The notes beneath the pieces are model-generated. The model did no database searches. It worked only from the letters and a program-made list of their open reading frames with translations, and was not told the origin of the DNA. A DNA stretch of 64,000 bases. Origin: Hyposmocoma kahamanoa. Its lineage: Eukaryota > Arthropoda > Insecta > Lepidoptera > Cosmopterigidae. The stretch lies in NCBI RefSeq assembly GCF_003589595.1, contig NW_020654810.1, positions 6,684,025 through 6,748,024 of the forward strand, read 5' to 3'. Made by a program: the position numbers and the translations under genes. Every line of letters begins with the position of its first letter. Within the stretch, counting starts at the first letter, position 1. Shown one piece after another: positions 47,101 to 57,700 of the stretch.

Positions 47101-47685
47101 TTCCTCATTCAGATCTTCCGGCCAAATGTCAAGTTCCAAATCTGTCTCAGTCTCGGATCCAGTCAAATTTGCCTCATCATGTAGCTTTATTAACTTCAAC
47201 ATAAAAGCCTTGATCTCTTCCTTACATGCCTTGGCCAGTCTTTGATCCCTAAATTTTACACTAACTATAGGTCTCCTGTTCTCACATCCCACCACCCCTA
47301 AATCACTATTGGAATTGGGTGAATCTATAACTATGTCGTCATTAAATATAATTTTATCATTAACTACGTGGTTTTCAGTCTGGTGTGGTGCTTCTGACAG
47401 GTGATTTGTGTGAGTTTTAACATGCTGTATGTCAGGTGAAGTTTTCCCTCCATTGTGGTCTTTTGTTGGGGATACGAGAATACACTCGCCCTCAGTGGAA
47501 CAATCAAGATTTACAACATCTATAGTAGTATCTCCACTCGTAGTCCTACTCCAAGAGGTTAAATTACTATCGTCTAGGTCCACTCGACTTATTTTGGCTT
47601 CAGTTGCCTCCTCATCGCTGCTGATCACAACGTCGTCGTCCAATTCATAAATTATGTCGCCCACACCACCTTTTCTTTTGGACAT
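37382..47685 (-). CDS. ZCCHC8: ZCCHC8, scaffold of the nuclear exosome targeting (NEXT) complex (complete, 7 exons)
   Basis: Joining 47685-47020, 46549-46383, 44431-44233, 42450-42319, 41240-41057, 40224-39980 and 38104-37382 gives 2316 nt in one frame, 771 aa (human 707 aa). In animals ZCCHC8 bridges the helicase MTR4 and RBM7 in the nucleus and directs short-lived RNAs to the exosome. Visible parts: an acidic N-terminus with SDEE motifs; a zinc knuckle, CFNCGGSHPLRDC, at 246-258 followed by PMPRNQARINENR; the PSP domain at about 279-335 (RYHVEDE, LPLFIYRMRQAGYPPAWM); a conserved YDIKKIFDFPGYNVP block at 367-381; a poly-Pro stretch at about 458-476; and SLDDLEDKKQKLLAALK at 533-549, resembling the C-terminal MTR4-binding region. 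Residues about 590-645 are Asp/Asn/Ser-rich degenerate repeats. The exon 2 donor (GTCAGT) is atypical but is the only one I found that joins in frame to RYHVEDE. The gene is divergent from mRpS22. Confidence 0.94.
38213..38515 (-). repeat. Interspersed repeat, 300-bp family
   Basis: Near-complete reversed copy in ZCCHC8 intron 6. It is bordered on the left by a perfect 18-bp hairpin (38167-38208) and on the right by a linker and MITE. Confidence 0.72.
38553..38727. mobile_element. Fold-back MITE (GGGTCGTATTCCAG family)
   Basis: Same inverted ends, flanked by TAA (38550-38552) and TAT (38728-38730). It lies in ZCCHC8 intron 6 and abuts a dispersed-repeat copy (38213-38515) through a 37-bp linker, an arrangement repeated at 60273-60670. 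Confidence 0.82.
39980..40224 (-). CDS. ZCCHC8: ZCCHC8 exon 6 (poly-proline)
   Basis: The exon starts after TTTTGCAG and ends in GAAGATAAC before GTAAGT. It codes FPSVPPLPDDVPPLPPPPP then an acidic/basic linker and VPEGDWIVIDEDN. The GC-rich Pro codons stand out from the flanking introns. Confidence 0.88.
40250..40580 (+). repeat. Possible solo LTR
   Basis: A segment in ZCCHC8 intron 5 has a TATA-like TGTATAAATAGTC (about 40468) followed 16 bp later by AATAAAAATCTC, the spacing seen in insect LTRs. The ends and target duplication could not be defined. Confidence 0.3.
41057..41240 (-). CDS. ZCCHC8: ZCCHC8 exon 5
   Basis: The exon starts EAHKYGMPPISQLDSK after TTTTCAG and ends in phase 1 before GTAATG. 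It includes a basic YKRKKLMFFP stretch, a plausible nuclear localisation patch. Confidence 0.88.
41621..41805 (+). mobile_element. SINE, family 1
   Basis: The box B GGGTTCGATTCCCGTG is intact. The copy is 3'-truncated at GAGTGTGTGCGTGTT and lies in ZCCHC8 intron 4, antisense to the gene. Confidence 0.75.
42319..42450 (-). CDS. ZCCHC8: ZCCHC8 exon 4
   Basis: The exon lies between TTTCCAG and GTATGT. It has 44 codons in phase 0, GKAIQDPDEEDGEV to SSRYKE, with the conserved YDIKKIFDFPGYNVP segment that follows the PSP domain in this family. Confidence 0.92.
42635..42930 (+). repeat. Interspersed repeat, 300-bp family
   Basis: Near-complete copy in ZCCHC8 intron 3, starting ACATCAAGCAACGGAACCAAC and ending GGAGCTCCACTGCTACTA. 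Confidence 0.72.
44233..44431 (-). CDS. ZCCHC8: ZCCHC8 exon 3 (PSP domain)
   Basis: The exon starts after TATTTCCAG with one base completing a Gly codon, then RYHVEDEQKYGHLVPG. It ends GITMFDSM before GTAAAT. It holds the proline-rich PSP domain core FIYRMRQAGYPPAWM. Confidence 0.93.
44732..45015. mobile_element. MITE with long inverted ends, in ZCCHC8 intron 2
   Basis: CTCCTACGTAAAGTATCGTA followed by TGTCGAAATTGCCAAGTTTA is repeated inverted at about 44963-45015. The second copy is 53843-54136. The ends are about 60 bp and the middles are unrelated or strongly diverged. Confidence 0.78.
45130..46165 (+). pseudogene. 3' remnant of an RTE-like retrotransposon, split by a SINE
   Basis: Segments such as RVTNSWKRYQSLREVMKN, KKAFDSYILLCLTYGC, VCQHSMERRMMNM and a final RRRQRKR...KLEANL resemble the C-terminal third of RTE-type proteins (…YGCQTW…QRSMERRML…RGRQRKRW). 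Stops and frameshifts are present, and SINE 45603-45824 interrupts it. It lies in ZCCHC8 intron 2, antisense to the gene. Confidence 0.6.
45603..45824 (-). mobile_element. SINE, family 1, inserted in an RTE-like remnant
   Basis: The copy is full length with a T-run at the plus-strand left end (its A tail) and a GGCCACGGAGGCAG right end (head). It splits a plus-strand retrotransposon frame whose two halves (…AAAGCTAG and GTATGCCAACAC…) rejoin across it. Confidence 0.8.
46383..46549 (-). CDS. ZCCHC8: ZCCHC8 exon 2 (zinc knuckle)
   Basis: The acceptor is TTTAATTCCAG, and the donor used is GTCAGT after AAAATGGG (phase 2). The exon codes 223-277 with the CCHC knuckle and PMPRNQAR. The frame stays open about 80 bp beyond the chosen donor, to a TAA near 46306, so the exact 3' end is the least certain boundary of the gene. 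Confidence 0.8.
47020..47685 (-). CDS. ZCCHC8: ZCCHC8 exon 1
   Basis: The ATG is at 47685-47683 and the exon codes residues 1-222, ending ...RYSH in phase 0 before GTAAGT. It is highly acidic (SDEEATEAK, WPEDLNEEEKQEEDN). A basic patch at about 160-180 (FRDQRLAKACKEEIKAFMLK) may be helical. Confidence 0.92.
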
Positions 47686-50600
47686 AATGCTTAATAAATT
47701 TTATGTACATTCAACTTGTACTATGGAAAAATAGCGTGGCTTTCTGGAAAATGAAAGAAAATGCGAAAAATAAACACAAGGAACCGCGATTTCCTAAACT
47801 AATTTTGACGTTTTACTTTTTTATTGCCATTTTTTTAATTTTTTTTTTTAATTTATTAAGGCTTTGGCAAAGCCATCAGCCTAAACATGAAGTTTAAATA
47901 TGTTTCTGTAAATATGGCAGCCACAAAGAGGATAGGCGATTTGAGGCGGCGTGCTAGGATTGACTCGGGATTCCTTAAAACGGGCCGATACGGGTATTTT
48001 ATTTCGAGATTCGTATAATTTCGCGTTTTAATCTTAGATTAAGGCACAATAGCACTATCCTATTCCACTTTAAACTAGATTTCACAAAATAATTGAAAGT
48101 CAAAATAAAAACGACACTTTTCCCTCCAAAAGGTCCAGAGCGAATCCCATTTTTTTAATTTATAAGTTTGTTTTCATTTACACCAAAAACCGAATAAACT
48201 GTGTAATAAAGGCCTATTCGTAAGATGAGAGCTTAATGGACTTGTGGGGGATTATAATGAGACTCTCAAAAGCAGTAATATTCAGCGATTCACGCAGCGC
48301 TTTACAGGCTTTAACGCGGTTTAGACATGGGGAAAAGCATTACATTTCTATCACCGTGACTATCGTTCAAGTTAGAAAAAAAAAACAGTGACAAATCACC
48401 GTGATTTTGTCTGTCACTTACATTAGACTTGTGTCAGACCGGTCCCTATCGGGAGCTTAGAGGATGGAAAAAAATCCATAGTCTAAGATCGGGAGCGATC
48501 CTAGTTAGTTCAATCGACCGATTGAACTGAACCAGGTCGGTCTTCTAGTTCATTTAGTTCATCTAGTTCCATAATTAGTGTAGTTCGTTTTGTCCTTACT
48601 CGGACATTTAACGAACGCTCCAAACTAGTAATTTTATTCACATGAACTACTACGGACTTTTAGTATTATGAGGTCAATACTACACTGTACTAATTATTTA
48701 ATACAATTTGTATGGAATCGATACTGTTTGATTTTCCTTCATATTTTACAGGTTTAAAGACTGTCATTCTTACTAAATATCCTTTTTTTTTTCAAAATAA
48801 GAATTTTAGTTAGAATGCTGTATTTAAAAATCAATATTTAGGTACAACATTACATATACTGGTACACGTAGGTTGATATTATACATACAGATATCTACCA
48901 AAAAATATTTCTTTTTTGCAAGCTTGTATATATATATGTATATAATGTAGATACGTATTAGAGACTTAAGAACAAACTGGGAACGTTCATCGTGCATCCC
49001 ACTCGAACTTGTTCTAAAAGTTGTGAAAGATCGCTATTTGTCCCGCTCGCACCGTTCCTACTATATAAAAGACAGGTGAACTATCAACGCAGACAGTTCC
49101 TAGTTCGTACTGAACTAAAAAGAACGATGAACTATTAAAACTGTGCAAGACGAACTAGTCTGTAGGGAATATATTCTACAAAACTAATTGCAGCATTAGA
49201 TAGATGCCAGTTGAATATTAGAGACTCCGTTTATATTCTTCAAGCCACTGTAGAAGCGCCAGGTCTCAGCATAGACGAAGAAACAACAAATAAATCGTCA
49301 ATTTAAAGGGTTCGATTTCAAATGAGGAAAGAAAGGGTACTAGCGATAAAGGCGGATTTTGAAGATCATGTGTCCGAAGTAGTAACTATTCACTGGGTCG
49401 AGAAACTGTTGCCTGGAATAAATGTCAGGACTTCTAAAGAAGAGAGGTTACCAATGCTGATTTCTTTCAACGATAAAAACAACTCCTTCCTGTCCCAAAA
49501 CTGGATAGCTCTTCTGGCAAAGATCAAGCCAACGCAATTTGAAATGCATTTAGTGATTGAAACTTGAATGACCAGGTGCAAATAATGTGTTGCGACACTA
49601 CAGCCTCTAGTGCTAGCCGTTTTAGTTGAGCATGCGCTCTGATAGAACAAAAGCTAGAAAGGGATCTATTAGTGTTTGCTTGTCGCCATCATATTTATGA
49701 ACTTGTTTTAAAAAGTGTGTTTGAAGCAAAAAATACCCCAAAGTTACTAAAAGCCCTGATATTCCGCTATTCAAAAAACTCAGAGATAATTGGATTAATA
49801 TTGACTGTACTAATATTCAATCTATCCTCGAATTTGTGAAACAACATATTGACGTAGAAATCGCTCAATTAGTGTTGTTTTTTATGCATAAATTACAAGA
49901 GCCCATTGTGAGAGATGACTACCGCGAACTGATCGAGTTGGATCTCCATGCTTTTGTGTAGTGATGAGGATAAATACCTAAAACTAAGACCTCCTGGTGC
50001 TATGCATCAAGCGCGGTGGATGGCCAGAGCTATTTACTCATTGAAAATATATATTTTTTATGTTTTTGAAAACAAGTTTTGCCAACACTTGTGGTATTTG
50101 TCAGAAGAAATAGCAATATTATCGATTTTTGATGATTCGGTAGATGATGAAACCAAGAAGCGAATTGTGACTAATTTAGAAGGGAAAAGTTCATGCCATC
50201 CACACAGAAGATACATTCCATCTAAAGAAGAAATAGCGAGATCTTTATATGGTACGAAAATCATCTGTTCTATTAATGTACTATTGTGACTGTGATAATA
50301 TTTTATTATTTCTAATATAATGCATTTATTGTTCTAGATAAAACTTTGAATCTGTGTCTACCTCGAGCAAGAATATATTGGTGTAACGGGCTGGTCCGCA
50401 ATTCGACGTCAAGGCGCCTATTTTACGTGTGAAGAATATATTTTCAAGATTAAAGATTGAAACCAGTTTCCTTGAAGATGACGTCTCATCATGGAAAGAA
50501 AATGCTGTTTTCACGGAGGCAAAAGGAAAAGTTAACTAACTTAAAGTTGTCAACGACATTGCAGAAAGAGCTGTGAAATGGCTGTGAAACTCATTTAAGA

Positions 50601-51619
50601 TTTTCTTGGCAAAATAACAGCAAACGAAGAAAAGAAGCAATTCCTTTTACGCTGTGTTCAGGAACACGGAACACTGTATCCTAATTGCAAAAAGAAGACG
50701 CTAAAAAGAACATACCCTACTTAACTTTTCTAAGCTTCTAATTTTCAATTTGTTTTGGAATTATTCATAAAATATTTTTGTTCTTTTTACCTAAGAGTAA
50801 CAAAATATTTTGAACTACCGTCATCTAGATATGATAGAGTACAGATAAATTTCTTATATTTTGGAGCCTCGTCGGCACGTGTTAAAATCGTAGTACACTA
50901 TGCGTACAGGGATCAAATTTCGTTTCTGAATTGGTCGATACTGACTATAAAAAAGTTGAAAAGTATGCATTAATAAATTGGGAATTTTTTTTTATTGATA
51001 ATGTAAGGGCCTAGAGGATGGAAAAAAAATCCACCCCACTTTATACGTATGAATGGGACTCAAAACAGTCTGAAAAATAAAATGGCGGGTTTTTGAAGTT
51101 GCGAGTACAGTTTTTACAAAGATTATTTTCATTTTAAGTATATTTTGAAGAAAAAACGAAGAAAGAAATAGTTATGAAGAAAGTTAGAAGTATCTTCCGT
51201 ATTTTTAACCAAATTACAAAAGACTTTATCCTGAAAATTCCACTAATTACGAATTCAAAGTTACTGTAAAGTGAAAGCAAAACATAAATGTTGACTCCCG
51301 CCGCTTAAAAGACTATTTAATAAACCCAAATAAGTGACCTAAGTTATTTGAGAGAAAATGAAAATATAATGTATTAGAATTTAGAATGTAGTTTTATGGC
51401 AAATATTACTGAGGATCCACCTATATACTAAATCTATGGAGGATCCCGATAATTAAACGAAGTTATGGCTCAAAAGACTTATATCCAAGCCAAAACTATT
51501 AATAAAAAAGGGACTCGAAACATTACCTACCTGTGGCAACTCTTGTCATATGTCAAAATTGTCAAATTAAAAAGATTGAGGTTATTTTGTAATTGTAATA
51601 GCAGGTCTTCAATGAAAGT
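47686..51619. other. Divergent region between ZCCHC8 and mRpS22
   Basis: It should contain both promoters, but a decayed transposon (about 48456-51035) occupies most of it. The remaining unique-looking parts are 47690-48440 beside ZCCHC8 and 51040-51610 beside mRpS22. Neither has an obvious TATA box. Confidence 0.45.
49185..50720 (+). pseudogene. Decayed DNA-transposase-like gene
   Basis: Frames in order give LDRCQLNIRDSVYILQA, VTIHWVEKLLPG, a segment with CCDTTASSASRF, then RDLLVFACRHHIYELVLK, RPPGAMHQARWMARAIYSLK and HLWYLSEEIAILSIFDDSVD. A D...CRHH...PGAMHxARWM pattern is one I associate with transposase-like proteins of arthropods and cnidarians; family assignment (hAT-like RNase H fold) is tentative. 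Several stops and frame changes make it inactive. Confidence 0.55.
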
Positions 51620-51737
51620 ATGTCTTTATTTATAAAATTTGCCCAAAATAATACAAGAAATGTGATAATAAGACACAAAGAAGCACAGGTGCTCTTTGTT
51701 TCATGTAGGAAACTGAGCATTGTTCCTTCAGTGTATG
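51620..51737 (+). CDS. mRpS22: mRpS22 exon 1 (mitochondrial presequence)
   Basis: The exon codes MSLFIKFAQNNTRNVIIRH and onward, 39 codons plus one base, ending before GTAAGTAC. Its Arg/Lys-rich, acid-poor composition supports mitochondrial import. Confidence 0.85.
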
Positions 51738-54700
51738 GTAAGTACAAGTAAAGTTCAGTCGCTTTTTTAATGTCGTAGTTACTTTTTTCTTTAGTCGTCA
51801 TTTTCTTATTATTGCAGATGGAGAACAAGACCCTGCTCCTAAATTCTTCTCTTCACAAGTTCAAGTGTTGCTAAAACGCTTGACACGGCCAGATTTTTCC
51901 AAAGTATTTAGAAAACGGACAAGCAGCGGTCTGCAAATACTAAAGACACCGACATACAAATTCTTAACAAATGAGGAACTCGAAACAGAAATCGCGAGGG
52001 CCAAGAGGAAAGCCAACCATCTATTACAGATGCCTCCAGTTGTGAAGGTAAAATTCTTTTTATTCATGAGAAACTCAAGACAATGCTTACCTACCTAGAA
52101 CCATACTAAACTTATAGCTACGGAATCGCAAGACGCGTGTCTCAGTAGGGGTTTTTGTCCTTCTATTTAATAAAACAAAACTGCGCAATAAAATAGTTAC
52201 GAGGGCCAACGGCTAGCTCAGTTACATACAAATGACTTGGTTCGGCCTCACATAGACAATCCGATCCGTGTTTACTTATTTACTGCCCTGATGCCGTGCC
52301 TGTCGTGCCTGTAGAAGATGGACTCTTAGCGGTGGGGAAATGCCGGGTCGTTACAGTCGCTTGCCTGCTCGAAGATGGTACTAAGCCAAAAGCAAAGCGG
52401 AGGCAACAGTTTGAAATCCAGACTTTGGACCCCGGAACTTGCTGTTAAACAAAAAACCATTACACACAGTTCCAGAAAATGCTGTGAGTAGCCATGGCAA
52501 CAGCAGAAAGGAAAAGTACTTATGTAGTTGTGTTGCCGAGATTGTTTACAATCAGACACAAAGTTTCAATATAACTATAAAGTAAAGCGTTAAGGAATTT
52601 TGTGCAAATGTGAGGGTGGACTGGAATATTAAGTAATAATTATTCAACAGATTCAAGCACAATCAATAATTTATCTTTTGCAACATAAATCTATATTATC
52701 ATAATCATAATTGAGATGCATTTACGGGTAACACAAATAAAAATAATCATGATGTTACAACTGCAACTTCTGAAGCATTGCAAATATGTAACAAATTGGT
52801 ACATAATTTGTCTAAAGCTCAGCCTAGCAACAAGCAACATCAATACCACTTACCAAACTGGGATTGCACTTATGCACTAATAAGATATTTTAAATATTGA
52901 TGATATTTTCGAAGAACGTACAGTGACGAACATCAAAATACGGTTACGGTTTAAAATACGTAGCAGCGACCGATATTACTAGTGACGTGCGTTCTCTCGA
53001 GAGCTGTTGGATCGTCTGCCGTGGCGGCAATAAGCCGGCGGCGGCGCGGGCGCAGCCAACGTGACGTCAATGCCGAACAAAAGAACAGGTTATCGTCGGC
53101 GCTAAGACGGCGCTCAGGGTGACTAAAATTGTTGTATTGAACGCATGATGATGGGAACCTCTGCCTACTACCCCGATTTCAATTTAATAAGTATGTAACG
53201 AAAACACGTGTACGAAAAAAACGTTGAGCGTCGTTGGTCCGAGCAGAAAGTGAAATGCGCACGTCTTTTTGCTCCTATTATAAGTACATGAAGCCTTTTG
53301 CTGACTGGCTATTGTCAATTCAGCATTTAAGTATGGTGATTTTAGTATGGCTGTATGGCCTCTGCCTGTACTCCTGTATTGTAGTTCTGTCACTATACTA
53401 AACACACTTGACTTTACTGTAGTCTTATACACAAACCATATAAACACAGTAAACATTTAAATAATGCAGTTGCATAAAATATATTTCACGGAAAGGTGCA
53501 TGTCATCCACATGGGGTAAGTTTCAACTGCACTATCCCACACATCCAACATAATCATAAAAAAACTTAGCCTCTAAATTGAATATTCAAATAAGTAGTAA
53601 ACCATGCTAAGTGCCATTAACCATGTCAATAGTTATCATTCACCATTTCCACTTGTAAAATGTTAATTGTGAAGTTGATACTATCTAATGTTCCAAGTAA
53701 TGTGTGAAAGTTTTATTGTTAGCAAATAGTAGATGAAGTGACCTTCACAGACAGATCACCTCAGGGGTTGTAAAATTTTTAAATAGCTTGTTATTAATAA
53801 AACATATTAATTAAATATTTTTCCTTTATTTTTTAAAGAATATATCGACCCCTCCTACGTAAAGTATCGTATGTCGAAATTGCCAAGTTTACAGGGAAGT
53901 GTTTTAAAGTTTTGAATCCACTGAAAGGAACATAACAGGTGACTTTAGCATTTTTCAGTTTTATTCGGCAAACGGTTACTCACACAGAGTATTGTAAAAT
54001 CCTACATATCGGTTAGATGATCTATAAGATTAGCTTTGTCTTGTTATGCTCGTTTCAGTAAATTCAGAACTTTAAAATGCTTCCCTGTAAACTTGGCAAT
54101 TTCGACATACGATACTTTACATAGGAGGTGTCGATATAAAACACGTAATAATAACGACTTTGGAATGACAGTCAGGTCAATGACCACTAGTGACATGCCA
54201 AATGGCACAAATTATAACAATGACTACTTTTTTGATTTTCCATATGCTGATACCTATTATAAGTAGCAGTAGAGTTTCTTGTGCTCCTTGTGAGTTCATC
54301 CAGGGAAGTCCACCTTACCTTACCTATTTCTGACGTCACACTGTAATGCGAGCATTACTCTGTTCCAGTTTTGAAGGCTAAGTAAGGGTGCTAGTAAAAA
54401 TACAGACATGTAAGTTGTCAACTTATGTCTCAGAGTGATGGGCACAGAGACAGTGCCCCTCAGATCTTTGCAATTTAAAGCTCTGAGTCACACTGCACTG
54501 CAACTACTATTGACAGGCATGTCACTTACCACCATGCATACAACTTTTTCATCCTGTCACTGGTATCACTAAAAACTTTTTGATATAAATGAATTAATTC
54601 ATATCTTTCAGATCCACAAACCAATAAATGATGTTCTATCCCAAGACCCTGCTCTGATTGGCTATGACACATCTACTTATTTGTTCACTGATATCTCATT

Positions 54701-57700
54701 TGGTGTTGACAATGCTCATAGAATTATTGTACAGAGGTATGTAATATTCAAATTCATAGATTACTCTCACAGGAAATAAAATCAGGCAGCTAATAGAATA
54801 AGTATGGTTGCACTATTTAAAATCCAAGCTTCAAAATACTGACAGTATATTTTAACATTGAATTATAATAATTATCATGATATAAATAATATGAAATTTT
54901 CTGAAATTACTCCACTAATTTCTTCTAATTATTAATACAATGATTGAAGAAAAAGAAAAAGTCCTTCAATCTGACAAGACTGGTACCTGCCAAATTAGGG
55001 CCAGTCCTCTCCCAAGTGAGGTACAGATTGAGTCAGCAGACCTTACGAATGTCTCCAAGTGTTTGTTACAAATCTTTTATATAGGGGTTATTTGGCTTTT
55101 ATCACCTATAAACAACACTTGTGAGAAATCTATAAGTATGAAGTAGTATAAAGCATTTTATTTATATGCACAGCAAATCAATTTTTTCACCAGAAACTAA
55201 ATTTATACGAATTAATGTATGTTTGTCCCATGAAAACTTTCACGAGTTATTGTGCCCACACCCCTGCAGAAGTGTCATTAGTATTAGATCCCATTGCTGG
55301 GTACATGTCTCGTCTAATAAAAGGGTTATAGTCTACCAAACTAGCCCAATAGAGCCTGAGAATTAAACGTGATTTGAGTAGCATTGCATCGCATGGCAGG
55401 GAATCTACTCCCATTCTCCGTCCAACACCCGTCCAAAACAATTACTATCAAATAAGTACTACTCAACCAAATTAAAACACAATGTGAAGTATGGAGCTTC
55501 ATTCTTATCATGCGTTTTTTAATTTCATTGTGTATTATTTATTTGACAATAACTGTTTTGGACAGATGTTGGACGGAGAATGGAAGTAGACCCCCTGGTG
55601 TAGCCAGTAAAATTACAAAAATGACAAAGAAACCAGTTTTAAAATTATTTTGGTTGTTGACTATGTCCCCTGTGATTTTATACTATGAATTTCAGCTTAC
55701 TTCATGCATGAAATAAAGCACCCATACTAAAAGCAAGCTTTGTATGTGATGAAATTTACATAACTAAATTGAATTGCTTGAAAACATTTCAAATTTTTTC
55801 AAATGTGATGGTTATTATATAGACTTACTATTACTTAGTTTACCAGTCAAGTAAAAATTGCTGAAACCAGCATGTTGAAGAAGGGTTATAAACCTCGTAG
55901 ATCCCCTTCCAGCATCTTGGAGTCAACTGTAGTACGATGGACCATAAATCCCTTTCTCTAGAGTTGATTGTTTAGTTATACGGATGATTATTTATTATTT
56001 TGAATTTCCAGAGATCTAGACGGTATACTTCGCAAGTCTGACAATGATATCAGGAAAAGACTGAATCAGGTAATGCTAAATTAGAAGTACATTTGCAGCT
56101 TTAATCTGCAATTGCTACTGTCGACTATACCTACGTACAATTAGGGATAAGTGCAAACATCAGGGGCGCCTTCAAATTACACGTTTGTAGATGCGCTGTA
56201 GTGACGCATCTGTAACGTTTCAGTCATTTTTAGTTCACTAACTGTGATTGCAAAAGTGGCGCAAGCGTGTCATTGTGGCGCTAAATGTTGTATGAAAATT
56301 AGTAGTGACGCGGCCACAGTGGTGTCACAGTAGCGCTTCTAGAATTTATTTTATCTTAGGTAATTTTCAAAAATTAATTAAGAAAAAAAAATATAGATAC
56401 TGGTTGAGCGGTTTAGTTCTGTAATGTCGTGTCAACTATGTTACTGACCTAATCTTGCCACCAATCCTGCAGGAATCTCTGTATCTTCTTGCGGTTGGCG
56501 AAAACTGCTCTGTGCATCGAGGTGTTCAGTTCATAGTATTCCAAGTTTAAATATTCTAACACAGCATGCGTAGTTGTTTCCACGTGCACAGGAGACTATC
56601 TGTGATGCCTAACTGTAATAGGTTTTTACTAAAGATAAAGGCACCAGTGACAGCTCAGAGGTATATTATAATGTGTAGTGTTACCGAGGTAGAGGACCAA
56701 GATTAATATTATAAAATTCACCCCGGAATTCCTCATTAACGAATTAGATCAATTTAAAATTTGATTGATGTATTTTAAGGTATATTTCCCAATAAAAGGA
56801 CGCAAAATACGAGAGCCACTGATGTTTTCGGATGCAGAGAAATTCAACAACCTATTGGACAGAGAGCAATATGAATTCGTTCTAGACAGAGCCTGTATCC
56901 AATATGAACCCGATGAGCCGAAGTACCAGGAAATCACGAGCACAACATACCAGCATGTGGATATGATGAATAAATACAAATTACTAAGGTACTTACTCAT
57001 ACATTTTCTTTTTAAATACAACGTGACGGGATGAACACGTCGTGCGCGTGGTGGTAAGCGGTACGCCTATCCATAACAGTTGCAGTGCCTTTAAATCATG
57101 ACACATAAGTTGACAAGTCCCATGTGCCTGAATTTTCACCAGCACCCTTACCCTTCTAAACCGAAGGCAGTAATCTTCTCATTTTTTGGTGAAATTACAA
57201 GCACATGGAACTTGTCAACTTATGTCTCAGCGCGCGCCGTAGTACATTAGGTACTGCTTTCCTTGTCATAACCAATGTTCGGAAACATACACATAGATAC
57301 ACAAACACATATATGACATGTGTTTGTGTATGACAGCCGTCCGCTAAGGGCGCGTTCCCACTATGTCGTGACGACAGATTGTCGTGCGTTTTACAGTGTC
57401 GTGGCTTGTATATTTAAATGAAGTTGTTCACATATAGCACGACACGATTAACTGTCGTTCACGATTTTTTATCGTTACAACGACAAACTGTCGTCACAGT
57501 GGGAACAGCTAGAACGACAGTCGTCAGACGATAAAAAAACGTCACGATAAAAACGTGACGACAGATTGTCGCAGCTCCTATTGTCGTCACGATCTAGTGG
57601 AAACAGTTAGATACGACAGTCGTTCAACGATAAAAAATCGTCCACGACAGATAGTCGTGATATGGGAACAGGCTAGACACGACAGTCGTCCAACGATAAT

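Noticed and set aside
47914..48018. A 34-codon frame starting MAATKRIGDLRRRARID, divergent from ZCCHC8
   Set aside because: It is short, with a good start context but no recognised family and no clear splice partner. It could be a first exon but cannot be supported.
56140..56350. A locally GC-richer stretch with repeated GTAGTGACGC words in mRpS22 intron 4
   Set aside because: It might be a decayed inverted-repeat element, but I could not define ends or a target duplication.
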